From contig NZ_CP063785.1 in assembly GCF_025860405.1 (NCBI RefSeq), positions 6,325,390-6,389,389 on the forward strand: DNA of 64,000 nt, written 5' to 3'. Shown one piece after another: positions 43,942 to 53,100 of this stretch. The notes under the pieces were generated by a model, which was not told the DNA's origin, did no database searches, and worked only from the letters and a program-made list of their open reading frames with translations. The position numbers were made by a program, and so were the translations under genes. This DNA comes from Tolypothrix sp. PCC 7712 (lineage in GTDB: Bacteria > Cyanobacteriota > Cyanobacteriia > Cyanobacteriales > Nostocaceae). Position 1 is the stretch's first letter. The number at the start of each line of letters is the position of its first letter.

Positions 43942-44035
43942 AATTTAGATTAGATATTACCTTTTACAGCTAAATTAGCATACACACATTGTCCTGACAA
44001 GAGGATAAATTTGCCTCAAGAAAATAGAAATTTAA

Positions 44036-44065
44036 AAAGCGCCCTCCCAATTGGGAGGGCGCTTT
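44036..44065 (-). terminator. psbA terminator, 30-bp perfect palindrome
   Basis: AAAGCGCCCTCCCAA is followed by its exact reverse complement; on the minus strand a TTTTTAAATTT run follows. It lies 37 nt past the psbA stop. Confidence 0.85.
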
Positions 44066-44101
44066 CAATTCACAGAGAAGCTATTACTTTCGTCTCAGAA
44101 A

Positions 44102-45184
44102 TTAACCGTTAATTGCGGGAGCAGTTAGTGCAACAGGTGCTTGCTCGCCAGCAGCCAAGTCTAGAGGGAAGTTGTGAGCGTTACGCTCGTGCATTACTTC
44201 CATACCCAAGTTAGCGCGGTTGATGATATCAGCCCAGGTGTTAACTACACGACCTTGAGAGTCAATCACTGATTGGTTGAAGTTGAAACCGTTCAAGTTG
44301 AACGCCATTGTGCTTACGCCCAATGCGGTGAACCAGATACCGACTACTGGCCATGCAGCCAAGAAGAAGTGTAGAGAACGGCTGTTGTTGAAGGATGCGT
44401 ATTGGAAGATTAAGCGACCAAAGTAACCGTGTGCAGCTACGATGTTGTAAGTTTCTTCCTCTTGACCGAACTTGTAACCGTAGTTTTGAGATTCGTTCTC
44501 GGTGGTTTCACGAACCAAGGAGGAGGTTACTAGAGAACCGTGCATTGCGGAGAACAAAGAACCACCGAATACACCAGCCACACCCAACATGTGGAAGGGG
44601 TGCATGAGGATGTTGTGTTCTGCTTGGAACACGATCATGAAGTTGAAGGTACCAGAGATACCCAAAGGCATACCATCAGAGAAGGAACCTTGACCAATGG
44701 GGTAGATCAAGAATACTGCTGTTGCTGCTGCTACTGGTGCAGAGAATGCTAGGCAGATCCAAGGACGCATACCCAAGCGGTAAGACAATTCCCACTCACG
44801 ACCGAGGTAGCAGAATACGCCGATTAAGAAGTGGAATATTACCAATTGGTAAGGGCCGCCGTTGTACAACCACTCATCTAAGGAAGCTGCTTCCCAGATG
44901 GGGTAGAAGTGTAAACCGATAGCGTTGGAAGAAGGAACAACTGCACCAGAGACGATGTTGTTTCCGTAGATTAAGGAACCTGCAACAGGTTCACGGATAC
45001 CATCGATGTCTACTGGAGGCGCTGCGATGAAGGCGATTACGAAGCAAGCGGTTGCAGCTAGTAGGGTTGGGATCATGAGGACACCGAACCAACCGATGTA
45101 TAGACGGTTATTGGTGCTGGTTATCCATTCGCAGAAGCGATCCCATACGTTAGCGCTAGAGCGCTGTTGTAAGGTTGCTGTCAT
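44102..45184 (-). CDS. psbA: Photosystem II D1 protein
   Basis: The 360-residue protein is a standard cyanobacterial D1 with five membrane helices. Key positions are visible: Tyr161 region, QAEHNILMHPFHM (His198-type chlorophyll ligand), HGYFGRLIFQYASFNNSR (QB site) and the Mn-cluster C-terminus EVMHERNAHNFPLDLA, with processing expected after DLA (Ala344). Residue 130 is Glu (GREWELS), the type found in high-light D1 forms; low-light D1:1 forms carry Gln here. D1 is damaged by light and constantly replaced, so strong light-controlled expression is expected. It is one of several copies in most such genomes; no other is in this window. Confidence 0.98.
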   Translation of the reverse strand: MTATLQQRSSANVWDRFCEWITSTNNRLYIGWFGVLMIPTLLAATACFVIAFIAAPPVDIDGIREPVAGSLIYGNNIVSGAVVPSSNAIGLHFYPIWEAASLDEWLYNGGPYQLVIFHFLIGVFCYLGREWELSYRLGMRPWICLAFSAPVAAATAVFLIYPIGQGSFSDGMPLGISGTFNFMIVFQAEHNILMHPFHMLGVAGVFGGSLFSAMHGSLVTSSLVRETTENESQNYGYKFGQEEETYNIVAAHGYFGRLIFQYASFNNSRSLHFFLAAWPVVGIWFTALGVSTMAFNLNGFNFNQSVIDSQGRVVNTWADIINRANLGMEVMHERNAHNFPLDLAAGEQAPVALTAPAING

Positions 45185-45245
45185 TGTTTTATGAATGCGG
45201 TTAGTGTTTTATGAATCAGACAGGTTTGTTTTTGTCTGTAAACTT

Positions 45246-45275
45246 ACTTTACACTCATTTACAAAAGTTAATCAA
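45246..45275 (-). promoter_or_regulatory. Possible psbA promoter
   Basis: On the minus strand TTGATT (45275-45270) and TAAAGT (45251-45246) are separated by 18 nt, about 60 nt upstream of the start codon. The leader contains two copies of ATTCATAAAAC, 20 nt apart. Weak -35 and -10 matches make this tentative. Confidence 0.4.
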
Positions 45276-45420
45276 GTACTAATTCTTGTAGAAAAGTAAT
45301 ACAAGTGATTAGTTTTACTTATATAGAGGTCAAAAATCTGACTCAAAAAGCAGGGAGTAAAATTCTCAAATTCCACAGCCATCAAGAGTTTCCATCTCTG
45401 GTTTACTATTGGTTAGCTAT

Positions 45421-46260
45421 TTATTCCACAAATTCTGGTCGCGCTTTTTGGGTGGACTGCAACTTCGCTTCTAATGCTGTCCAATTTTCTTGCTCAATTA
45501 AATGAATCACTTCATCAAGCTGATGGCGATATTGTTGTAGTGAACTCAGCAATGCCTGCTGATTGAACTGTGCCATCATTACGCCCAACTCTGGATTTCC
45601 ACCACCGACGCGGCTGGTATCGCGAAAACCGGAACTGGCTAAATTTTGCGCCAGTTGTAAAACTGCGGGGTCAGTTTCACCCAGACAAGCTGCAATTAGG
45701 GAAGCGCTGACCATTACAGGTAAATGAGAAATCCAGCTGACAGCGCGGTCATGTTGTTCTGGCTGACAATGGTAGATTTTAGACCCAAGCGATCGCACAA
45801 TTTCTTCTACTACCGCAGTTGCTTGGGGTGGTGTGGTATTGGTTGGTGTCAGTACATAAGGGCGCTCAACAAATAAATGGCGTTGTGCGGCTTCAATACC
45901 GCTATCGGCTGTTCCCGCCATCGGGTGACCGCCCACAAAATTTTCCCACAGAGGCGCGATCGCATTCACAATGGGAGCTTTGACAGAACCAACATCAGTG
46001 ATTATGGTAGCCGCAGACAGATGCTCAATTAACTGCTGAATTTGGGGAACAATAAGAGCTATAGGTGTACAAATAAATACAATGTCTGCCGTAGCAAAGA
46101 GACTCAGATCTACCGCGGCCCGATCAACGCTACCCAAAGCTATTGCCTTTTGACAGGTTGATTCACGCCGACTCACTCCTAAAACCTCATGACCTTGCGA
46201 TCGCAAATCAAAGCCCAAAGATCCACCAATTAGCCCGAGTCCTAAAATCCCAATTTTCAT
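45421..46260 (-). CDS. tyrA: Prephenate/arogenate dehydrogenase
   Basis: IGILGLGLIGGSLGFDL is the NAD(P)-binding loop; VFICTPI, TDVGSVKAPI, FVGGHPMAGTADSG and ISHLPVMVSASL match TyrA, including the His of GGHPMAG and of SHLP used in substrate binding and catalysis. It makes tyrosine precursor by oxidative decarboxylation; cyanobacterial enzymes generally use arogenate and NADP. 279 residues, normal length. DAHP synthase at 53101 feeds the same pathway. Confidence 0.92.
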   Translation of the reverse strand: MKIGILGLGLIGGSLGFDLRSQGHEVLGVSRRESTCQKAIALGSVDRAAVDLSLFATADIVFICTPIALIVPQIQQLIEHLSAATIITDVGSVKAPIVNAIAPLWENFVGGHPMAGTADSGIEAAQRHLFVERPYVLTPTNTTPPQATAVVEEIVRSLGSKIYHCQPEQHDRAVSWISHLPVMVSASLIAACLGETDPAVLQLAQNLASSGFRDTSRVGGGNPELGVMMAQFNQQALLSSLQQYRHQLDEVIHLIEQENWTALEAKLQSTQKARPEFVE

Positions 46261-46342
46261 TTTTGATTTTGTTAGTTTGTCTGTTCAATATTTTCTCCAT
46301 TCTTTACTCACTATTAAAGTTGGCATTTCAGGGGTAGCATTT

Positions 46343-47908
46343 ATGAATATAGAAGAATTACTGCAAAAGTACGCTGCTGGAGTGTTTGATTTTACTGGTG
46401 TTGACCTAGCGGAAGCTAACTTAAGTGGTGTCAAACTCAGTGGTATAAATCTTAGTAAAGCTAACTTGAGTGTAGTTAATTTAAGTGGTGCAAATCTCAG
46501 CCAAGCTAATTTGAGCAATGCTACCCTCAATGTGGCGAGATTAAGTGGTGTGAATCTCACCAGAGCGATTTTAAATAACGCCAATCTGAATGTTGCTAAT
46601 TTAATTCGCGCCAACCTGAATCATGCTCAACTGAAAGCAGCCTCGTTAGTTCGGGCTGAATTAATTCGTGCAGACCTCAGTAGCGCCGACCTATCTGGAG
46701 CTAACCTCAAAAGCGCCGACCTCAGAGAAGCAACGCTACGCCAAGCAACTCTCCGTGGTGCCGATTTAAGTGAAGCTAGCTTTCGCGGGACTTGTTTTCG
46801 TGGAGCCAACTTAGAAATGGCTAATTTCCAGTCCAGTGATTTGGTGCGAGCAGATCTCAGTGGGGCAAATTTACGAGAAGCTGAACTCAAACAAGCAAAT
46901 CTTAACCGTGCAAATCTCAGCGGCGCTGATTTAAGTGGTGCTAACCTACGTTGGGCGGATTTAAGCGGGGCTAACCTCAGTTGGGCAGATTTAAGCGGAG
47001 CGAAATTAAGTGGTGCCAACTTGATGGGAGCAGACTTTAGCAATGCTAATTTAACCAACACCAGCTTAGTACACGCCAATTTAACCCAGGCAAAATTAAT
47101 CAAAGCGGAATGGATCGGAGCTGACTTAACAGGTGCAACATTAACCGGAGCCAAGCTTTATGCGACTTCCCGGTTTGGTTTAAAAACCGAAGGCATAATT
47201 TGTGAATGGGTTGACCTCTCCGCATCTGGCGATCGCTCCATTATCCAAAAGTTCAACTCTGAAGACCCAGGGGACTTTTTTAATGAAACTGCACCAACTA
47301 TTCGGATTATCGTTGATGCAGCCTTAGAACATGAAGCTAACTTTGCCCTGGCTGGTGCTTACTACCAAATTTCTCGCCAATACCGCAGGCTGAAATTACC
47401 CCCAGCTACAGATATTGGTCGTCGCCGCACGGTGTTTACATTCCGAGTAGATAGGGACGAAGAATTATTACCGATTGCTTATATTGCGATTTTGCCATTT
47501 CAGGATGCGATCGCTACCCAAAAAAATATTGACAACCTGGTAGATATGATTAAAACCGAAGATCTATCTCAGCAGGGTCTAAACACATCCCATCGGGTGA
47601 GGCAATTAAGGGCTGCGATCGCGGAAGCTAAAAATGAGTCCCAGAAAATTAGAGAGATGCAAAAAATTCTGGAGTTAGCTGCAAAACTTAGCTTCTTCAA
47701 AACTCCCACGCAGACGATATTAACCAATTCCAGTGCCCAAACTTTAATTTTGTACGATCACCCCTATTTTGGTAAACGATTTATTAATCAGTCAGATGGC
47801 AGTGCTGCATTCTTTGATAAGATGTCCAATGAAACTGCCCAAAATATATTACCTGCATTAAATATGGTTATAGATTTTGTTAAAAGTTTTCATTACATTG
47901 AACACTGA
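46343..47908 (+). CDS. Pentapeptide-repeat protein
   Basis: From residue 15 to about 275 the protein is a continuous run of A(D/N)LXX pentapeptides (more than 45), forming a right-handed square beta-helix. The C-terminal 240 residues are a non-repetitive domain (LSASGDRSIIQKFNSEDPGDF, FALAGAYYQIS, RVRQLRAAIAEAKNE) of unknown role. No signal peptide. I chose ATG 46343 (MNIEELLQKYAAG) with AGGGG 8 nt upstream; the longer frame from 46277 adds a non-conserved hydrophobic leader. Confidence 0.9.
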   Translation: MNIEELLQKYAAGVFDFTGVDLAEANLSGVKLSGINLSKANLSVVNLSGANLSQANLSNATLNVARLSGVNLTRAILNNANLNVANLIRANLNHAQLKAASLVRAELIRADLSSADLSGANLKSADLREATLRQATLRGADLSEASFRGTCFRGANLEMANFQSSDLVRADLSGANLREAELKQANLNRANLSGADLSGANLRWADLSGANLSWADLSGAKLSGANLMGADFSNANLTNTSLVHANLTQAKLIKAEWIGADLTGATLTGAKLYATSRFGLKTEGIICEWVDLSASGDRSIIQKFNSEDPGDFFNETAPTIRIIVDAALEHEANFALAGAYYQISRQYRRLKLPPATDIGRRRTVFTFRVDRDEELLPIAYIAILPFQDAIATQKNIDNLVDMIKTEDLSQQGLNTSHRVRQLRAAIAEAKNESQKIREMQKILELAAKLSFFKTPTQTILTNSSAQTLILYDHPYFGKRFINQSDGSAAFFDKMSNETAQNILPALNMVIDFVKSFHYIEH

Positions 47909-47965
47909 AAATTATCAGTCAAATAACTATTGACTTTTAAACTGATAAATTTGTGGAGGATAAAA

Positions 47966-48559
47966 ATGCGTGATACTTTTAATAAAATGATGGGACGGAC
48001 TCGTTATGTTGTCTGTCGTCTATTTTTGCATTTAGGTGGGTCAGAAGTAGCACCTATTTTAGGGGTTTTCAATCGTGCAGCCAGAGAAGCGATCGATGCA
48101 GATGGAGACTTACAAGTTTTGGGAGAAGGCTTAGTAGAAATCTGCGAAACCCTTTTGCGCTATGATGAATACTGGCTTTCTGCGGCTAATGAAGGCGATG
48201 TATTTTGGAATGAAGGGGAAGCCGGAGATTATGTCAATGAACTATTTAGTGATTCAGCTTCCAGATACGGTGCTGACCTAGATTTAGGTTCTGATTCTGG
48301 ATTCAATGACCCTTTATCCATACCTGTAACACGCAACATTATTGTGATGATTACAGTAGCTTTTACAGGAGAAGTCCCACAAATAGAAACAGACTTATCC
48401 AACGTTCAAGCATTAAAAGAAGGGTTAAAAGCCTTTATTAATTTGCACTACCAAAATAAACTCCAGGCAGTTCAAGTACACTTCTCTCCAGCACAATTAG
48501 GTGATGAACTCACTAACGATCAGCTGGTGCAATATTATCCAGAATTAATACCTTTGTAA
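47966..48559 (+). CDS. DUF1517-like protein
   Basis: A short basic N-terminus is followed by FNRAAREAIDADGDLQVLGEGLVEICETLL, then RNIIVMITVAFTGEVPQIE and a C-terminus LQAVQVHFSPAQLGDELT, YYPELIPL, matching DUF1517 proteins. No signal peptide. GGAGG lies 8 nt before ATG 47966. It follows the pentapeptide gene by 57 nt and may be co-transcribed. Confidence 0.75.
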   Translation: MRDTFNKMMGRTRYVVCRLFLHLGGSEVAPILGVFNRAAREAIDADGDLQVLGEGLVEICETLLRYDEYWLSAANEGDVFWNEGEAGDYVNELFSDSASRYGADLDLGSDSGFNDPLSIPVTRNIIVMITVAFTGEVPQIETDLSNVQALKEGLKAFINLHYQNKLQAVQVHFSPAQLGDELTNDQLVQYYPELIPL

Positions 48560-48574
48560 GCATTTGGTGTTTGT

Positions 48575-48710
48575 CATTTGTTATTTGTCATTTGTCATTT
48601 GTTATTTGTTATTGGGTAAGGGGTAATGGGTAATGGTAATTCTCCCCTTATCTCCCTCATCTCCCTCATCCCCCTCATCTCCCTCATCTCCCCAATCCCC
48701 AATCCCAGGT
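48575..48710. repeat. Heptamer STRR block
   Basis: GTCATTT/GTTATTT units followed by GGGTAAT and TCTCCCTCA/CCCCTCA units. It begins 15 nt after the DUF1517 stop. Confidence 0.75.
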
Positions 48711-48776
48711 TGGGTAGTCCCTACTTACAACCACTAGGGAGAAATTGTTAAGCTCAAAGATAGGATATTTAGCGCA

Positions 48777-49658
48777 ATGATCATGAACATACTGCGTAGA
48801 TTTACAGTCGTGGTATTAGCCATGAGTTTATGTTTGACCTCTGTTGCTTGCGGCAGTTCAAACGAAACTACACCACCAGCAAGGAACGTTAGCCAAACCT
48901 CTACGGCTACCAAACTGAGTGATGGGCAGTATCAAGTACAACAAGCCACCTATGATGATGGTACTGGTGAGTACACGCTGTTTTTAATTAACAGTAAACC
49001 ACCTACATTTGTCACCGAGAATTTGCAAATGGCACGGCTGACGGATGAAGAAGTTAAAGAAGGTAAAAAAAGTTATCTGAAAGTGGAAAATGGCCAGCCC
49101 AGCCTCTACTTAACAGAAGACTTTAAAATTGAGTACGTTCATAACGTTACCCAACAACAAACTAATCCCCAAACAGGACGGCAAGAAACGGTTGTAGTCC
49201 GCCAAGAAAATAGTTTCTGGGCTCCTTTTGCTGGCGCGGTAGCTGGTAATATTGCAGGTCAGGCAATTGGTAGTCTCTTGTTTAGACCCCAGTACTATGT
49301 ACCTCCTGTTTATCAACCCGGACAAGTTTTAACTGGCTATGGTGGATACGGTAACAGCTATGACCAAGCGGTTTCTAGCTACCGTAGTCGCTACAATGAA
49401 CCACCCGCAGCTGTGAGAAATCGTACAGTTTTCCGTAGTACAGGCACAATTAGAAGAACATATCCTAGCGGCTCAACAGTACGCAGCACACCAAGCCGTA
49501 CTACTACAAATAGCCGTCCTAGCGGTTCTGGTTTTGGTGGTAGTCAACTCAGACCTTCTAATAGTTCTAGATCTCCTAGAAGCAATCCTAGCGGTAGTAG
49601 TTTCGGTAGTGGCGGTCGTTCTCGTCGCGCGCCCTCTTTTGGTGGTAGACGGCGTTAA
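48777..49658 (+). CDS. Lipoprotein of unknown function with Gly-zipper and Ser/Arg-rich tail
   Basis: The signal peptide ends in a lipobox LTSVAC (Cys25). A beta-rich domain follows (DGQYQVQQATYDDGTGEY to about residue 130), then PFAGAVAGNIAGQAIGSLLF, a glycine-zipper-like segment, and a low-complexity tail rich in Ser, Arg, Gly and Pro (residues 195-293) ending in RRAPSFGGRRR. Probably anchored in the envelope. ATG 48777 or ATG 48783 could be the start. Confidence 0.7.
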   Translation: MIMNILRRFTVVVLAMSLCLTSVACGSSNETTPPARNVSQTSTATKLSDGQYQVQQATYDDGTGEYTLFLINSKPPTFVTENLQMARLTDEEVKEGKKSYLKVENGQPSLYLTEDFKIEYVHNVTQQQTNPQTGRQETVVVRQENSFWAPFAGAVAGNIAGQAIGSLLFRPQYYVPPVYQPGQVLTGYGGYGNSYDQAVSSYRSRYNEPPAAVRNRTVFRSTGTIRRTYPSGSTVRSTPSRTTTNSRPSGSGFGGSQLRPSNSSRSPRSNPSGSSFGSGGRSRRAPSFGGRRR

Positions 49659-49709
49659 TTTCACCGCTTCTCCCTGGCGAAAAGTTTAACCAAACTGAAG
49701 AAAAAAAAG

Positions 49710-49746
49710 ACCCGCCCTTAGTGAAATTAAGGGCGGGTTTTTTTTC
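49710..49746. terminator. Bidirectional terminator
   Basis: ACCCGCCCTTA pairs with TAAGGGCGGGT across a short loop; TTTTTTTT follows on the plus strand and an A-run precedes it, so it can serve both converging genes. Confidence 0.85.
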
Positions 49747-49795
49747 TTCACTGATACCAATTCTCTACAATTAGTCAAGATTCTGTTGGAGTTTC

Positions 49796-49830
49796 ATAAT
49801 TACGAATTACGAATTACAAATTACGAATTG
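49796..49830. repeat. AATTACG heptamer repeats
   Basis: Five head-to-tail AATTACG/AATTACA units just past the stop of the minus-strand 147-aa gene. Confidence 0.75.
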
Positions 49831-49833
49831 GTA

Positions 49834-50277
49834 TTATTTAGATGCTAATAGCTGTAATAAGTCTGAATGTGCCATGACAACACTGGGTTCAGTTTGGAGA
49901 GCAGCGTAATACTTTTTGGCAAAAGCACTACCTTCCTCGGACGGTACAATCAGATTACGGGTATGGGTAATCAGGTTTTGGACATCTTCCAGCGCTAGAG
50001 GTTCATCGGCTGCTAGCATTTCATCGATTTGTACAACCGTCTCAGAGATGCGATGTAACCAAGCAAATTGTTCATCACTAATCACCAGTCGTAGGAGTTC
50101 GTTACTAGTTACTCTTCCACGTACCTGTTCGTAAGCAATGCGTTCTGTCTCCAGCAAACAGGAGTGCAGAGTGAGGAGTTTGTTTCGCAAATTACGTAAA
50201 AATTGCTGTTGATTTATTCTTTGTAAAAGTGTGTTAGAAGTCAATTGAACCCATCCTCCCGTTACGATAATCTTCAA
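49834..50277 (-). CDS. Helical protein of unknown function, 147 aa
   Basis: Almost entirely alpha-helical (LQRINQQQFLRNLRNKLLTLH, ETERIAYEQVRGRVTSNELL, ISDEQFAWLHRISETVVQID). Cytosolic; family not recognised. The ATG at 50277 overlaps the pirin gene by 44 bp; a TTG at 50244 with GGGAGG 10 nt upstream is an equally good start and would begin at LTSNTLL. It is probably co-transcribed with pirin. Confidence 0.65.
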   Translation of the reverse strand: MKIIVTGGWVQLTSNTLLQRINQQQFLRNLRNKLLTLHSCLLETERIAYEQVRGRVTSNELLRLVISDEQFAWLHRISETVVQIDEMLAADEPLALEDVQNLITHTRNLIVPSEEGSAFAKKYYAALQTEPSVVMAHSDLLQLLASK

Positions 50278-51127
50278 TTGCTTGAATAATTTCAGCTTTA
50301 GTATTCATGACAAATGGGCCGTAGCGAACCACTGGTTCGTTGAGCGGTACACCAGCAATCAGCAGCACATCTAATGCTGAATTTGCGTTTGCGGGATTAG
50401 CAATCACCACTTCTTCACCATCCTGTGCAAACAATACCATTTGCCCATCTCCCGCACGCTCCTTCTCTGCACCAAACAACCCTTCGCCATCAAGTACATA
50501 TGTAAAAGCATTGTATGCTTTTGGCATGGGTTGAATTGCGATCGCTCCTGGTTGAATTATGAAATGTAGATACATAATCGGAGTTTGGGTTTGGATGCTA
50601 GATTTCGCTCCTAGTGCTTCTCCGGCTATGACTTTGACACTCACCAAACCATCAGCTGTTTGAGCTTGGGGAATACGTTCTGCTGGAATTTCCTGATAGC
50701 GCGGCTTGATCATTTTGTCTCGCTGAGGTAAATTCACCCACAATTGCAACCCATGAATCCTGCCGCCATGACGCGCCAGTTCTTGTTCTGGCATTTCTGA
50801 ATGCACAACGCCAGATCCGGCTGTCATCCATTGCACATCACCCGCATGAAGTTTGCCCGCGTTTCCTTGAGAATCTTTGTGTTCAAAGCAACCTGCCAAA
50901 ATATAGGTGACTGTCTCAAAGCCTCTATGGGGATGATCTGGCGCTCCTTTAGCTGCACCAGGTTCGACATCAACCGGGCCAATTTCATCTAGGAGGAGAA
51001 AGGGGTCAAAATCACCAAAGGTAGCTTTAGGAAATGGCCGACGCACAAGCATTCCTTCACCCTCTAGGGTTTGTACGCTATTGATGATTCCTGCGACTGT
51101 TCGCATCGTTCCTATTTGAGTTGTCAT
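50234..51127 (-). CDS. Pirin family protein
   Basis: A bicupin with pirin motifs: RPFPKATFGDFDPFLLLDE, DHPHRGFETVTYIL (metal-binding His-x-His), GDVQWMTAGSGVVHSE (His and Glu ligands), IHGLQLWVNLP and a second cupin with AYNAFTYVLDGEG. Pirins are Fe proteins; some act as quercetin 2,3-dioxygenases, others as regulators. AGGAGG lies before ATG 51127. It is divergent from a PadR regulator 532 bp away, which may control it. Confidence 0.93.
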   Translation of the reverse strand: MTTQIGTMRTVAGIINSVQTLEGEGMLVRRPFPKATFGDFDPFLLLDEIGPVDVEPGAAKGAPDHPHRGFETVTYILAGCFEHKDSQGNAGKLHAGDVQWMTAGSGVVHSEMPEQELARHGGRIHGLQLWVNLPQRDKMIKPRYQEIPAERIPQAQTADGLVSVKVIAGEALGAKSSIQTQTPIMYLHFIIQPGAIAIQPMPKAYNAFTYVLDGEGLFGAEKERAGDGQMVLFAQDGEEVVIANPANANSALDVLLIAGVPLNEPVVRYGPFVMNTKAEIIQAIEDYRNGRMGSIDF

Positions 51128-51290
51128 TTATCTCCTCCTGGGGATGCTATGTTTCTGCTTTTCTATTGCCTTCGTCTGTACTCGCAGTCCATGAAACTAT
51201 TTTCCATACCAACTCTTAGTCTGTAATTAATCAAATCAGCCATTTACGCCAGGTTGTGGCACAACCAAGTATGAAAATCTGTCTTTCCCA

Positions 51291-51371
51291 TGACGGCAGT
51301 TGCTACAACGCGGGAAACCCGCGCAACGCACTGCCTCCCCTATGCCCCATGCCCCATGCCCTATGCCCATT
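51291..51371. repeat. Dispersed repeat, second copy
   Basis: TGACGGCAGTTGCT, then GCGGGAAACCCGC, then GCAACGCACTGCCTCCCC, followed by CCCATGC heptamers. It matches 16197-16250 with a few changes that keep the small GCGGG/CCCGC hairpin paired. Confidence 0.7.
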
Positions 51372-51586
51372 TTAAAGTTAGATTTTATCTGGCTTTGTGA
51401 GTTTAAATCAGTTGCCGAAGTTTAGAGAATTGGTCTAACTTAGGTAATAAATTCTATGTTCACGCTAAAACCGAGTTTTCACATTTTTTACCTACGCTTA
51501 CCCTCATTTTTTCTCTGTGCCTGTGTGGTTTTTTAGTAACTGCGTGAGGTAGAAATAATGTCTTTATAGCTCTTATATATGATTAG

Positions 51587-51604
51587 TCTTATATTAGCAT
51601 AAGA
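51587..51604. promoter_or_regulatory. Possible operator upstream of the first PadR gene
   Basis: An 18-bp dyad, TCTTAT-6 nt-ATAAGA, lies 56 nt before the PadR start. Autoregulation is common in the family; the site is inferred from symmetry and position. Confidence 0.35.
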
Positions 51605-51659
51605 TTATATAAAAAGTCACATAGAGAACTTTCACTACTTAATATTCGGAAAACCGTCC

Positions 51660-52193
51660 ATGTCATTAGCACACACCATTTTAGGACTGCTTGAGCAACA
51701 AGAAATGACAGGTTACGACCTGAAAAACACTTGTTTCGATCAATGTGTTGCTCACTTATGGCCCGCAGATCAGGCACAGATTTACAGAACCCTGGATAAA
51801 TTAGTTGAGCAGGGTTGGACTACTTGTTGTGTTGAAATTCAGAGCGATCGCCCTAATCGCAAGGTATATTCTTTAACGGAAGAGGGAAAAGCCGAATTAC
51901 TCAGGTGGCTGCAATGTCATCAGCCTGTACCAACAGTACGAGAACCGTTTCTAGTGCAATTATTTTTTGCTGCACAATTACCAAATCCAGCCATCATTAA
52001 ATTGCTAGAACAGCAGCTAGCTGCACGCAGCAAAAAACTAGCTGACTGTAACAATATTCAACTACCAGAGCTAGAAGATTGTGCAAACCGTGAGCAAATT
52101 ATGCAACGGCTGGTTCTAGACTTAGTAACTCAAAGAGAAAAAACTTATATAGATTGGCTAAAAACAGCTATTGAAGCCATTAAAAGTTCTTAA
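51660..52193 (+). CDS. PadR family transcriptional regulator
   Basis: An N-terminal winged helix (LAHTILGLLEQQEMTGYDLKN, then QIYRTLDKLVEQGWTT and RKVYSLTEEGKAELL) is followed by a helical Vir_act_alpha_C-type dimerisation tail (LVQLFFAAQL, LLEQQLAARSKKL). Full length for the subfamily. PadR proteins are mostly repressors released by small phenolics or other ligands. It is divergent from pirin. Confidence 0.9.
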   Translation: MSLAHTILGLLEQQEMTGYDLKNTCFDQCVAHLWPADQAQIYRTLDKLVEQGWTTCCVEIQSDRPNRKVYSLTEEGKAELLRWLQCHQPVPTVREPFLVQLFFAAQLPNPAIIKLLEQQLAARSKKLADCNNIQLPELEDCANREQIMQRLVLDLVTQREKTYIDWLKTAIEAIKSS

Positions 52194-52303
52194 TTAGAAT
52201 ATTTAGCCCACTTAGCTTTATCTTATTCATATTATTTTCTTCTTACTCTAATTTTCTCTAATACATCCAATAAGCAATAAAAATTCACACAAATTCTATT
52301 CCG

Positions 52304-52331
52304 ATATATCGCGATATATTCCGATATATCG
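52304..52331. promoter_or_regulatory. Palindrome and direct repeat upstream of the His-rich PadR gene
   Basis: ATATATCGCGATATAT (52304-52319) is a 16-bp perfect palindrome, and TTCCGATATATCG occurs twice, at 52299 and 52319. The sites end about 30 nt before ATG 52364, where a repressor would block transcription. Probable autoregulatory operator. Confidence 0.55.
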
Positions 52332-52363
52332 TATAGTAGAGAAAGTTGATTGGAAATTTATTT

Positions 52364-52990
52364 ATGTTTAGACACTTTCGTTCCCGTTTTCCAGTACATG
52401 CATGGGCTGGAGCCAGTGATGATGACCTCAGCTTTGTCAGTTCTCACTTCCAGCATCGCAAGCATCACGATAGACATCACGAGCAGCACTTTGGCAATGA
52501 AATGTTTGGTGGTGCTTGGAAAGAAGAATACCGAACTCGTCGAGGTGATATTAAATTCATCCTGCTGGAATTGTTATCCGAGCATCCTAGTCATGGTTAC
52601 GACCTGATTAAAGAGATGGAAAGCCGCTATGGAGGGTTTCGTAAACTCAGCCCTGGCTCAGTTTATCCCACACTCCAAATGCTCGAAGAAGGTGGGTATT
52701 TGCGGAGTTCTCAAGAAGGCGGTAAGCGAATTTATACAATTACCGATGAAGGTAGACAACTCTTAGCAGAACGTACCCAGCAGGAAACCTCAGACTCTCC
52801 CTGGGATGTCTTCAAAAGCTTTATGTCAGGTAAACCTCAGGAGTTTATCGAGCTGCGAAATGCCGCCACAGAACTAGCTGGTGCTGTGGTACAAGTTGCG
52901 CGCAGCGGTAATGTAGAGCGTATGAAGCGAGTACGCGAACTCTTAGAAAACGCCAAACGCGAAATTTACGCAATTTTAGCCGAAAAATAA
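52364..52990 (+). CDS. PadR family regulator with histidine-rich N-terminus (YqjI-like)
   Basis: Residues 28-42 carry seven His (HFQHRKHHDRHHEQH), placed before the winged helix (IKFILLELLSEHPSHGYDLIKEM, SPGSVYPTLQMLEEGGYL, GKRIYTITDEGRQLL) and a helical tail. The same layout is found in E. coli YqjI, a nickel-responsive PadR repressor of an iron-reductase gene. Metal sensing is inferred. The start was moved from TTG 52346 to ATG 52364. The probable operator lies just upstream. Confidence 0.85.
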   Translation: MFRHFRSRFPVHAWAGASDDDLSFVSSHFQHRKHHDRHHEQHFGNEMFGGAWKEEYRTRRGDIKFILLELLSEHPSHGYDLIKEMESRYGGFRKLSPGSVYPTLQMLEEGGYLRSSQEGGKRIYTITDEGRQLLAERTQQETSDSPWDVFKSFMSGKPQEFIELRNAATELAGAVVQVARSGNVERMKRVRELLENAKREIYAILAEK

Positions 52991-52992
52991 GC

Positions 52993-53100
52993 GAAATTGG
53001 TCAAGGGTCAAAGGTCAAGGGTTAAGGGTCAAAAGGTAGTTTATTTCTCCCCCATTACCCATTACCCAATCCCCAATCCCCAGTCCCCAATCCCCACCCA
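52993..53100. repeat. Heptamer STRR block
   Basis: GGTCAAG/GGTCAAA units, then CCCATTA and CCCCAAT/CCCCAGT units, filling the space between two convergent genes. Confidence 0.75.

Noticed and set aside
44395..44922. Several plus-strand frames antisense to psbA
   Set aside because: Codon-bias shadows of psbA in other frames, with atypical composition.
46627..47154. Long minus-strand frames antisense to the pentapeptide repeats
   Set aside because: They arise from the repetitive codon pattern of the plus-strand gene (A/L/S/P-only composition).
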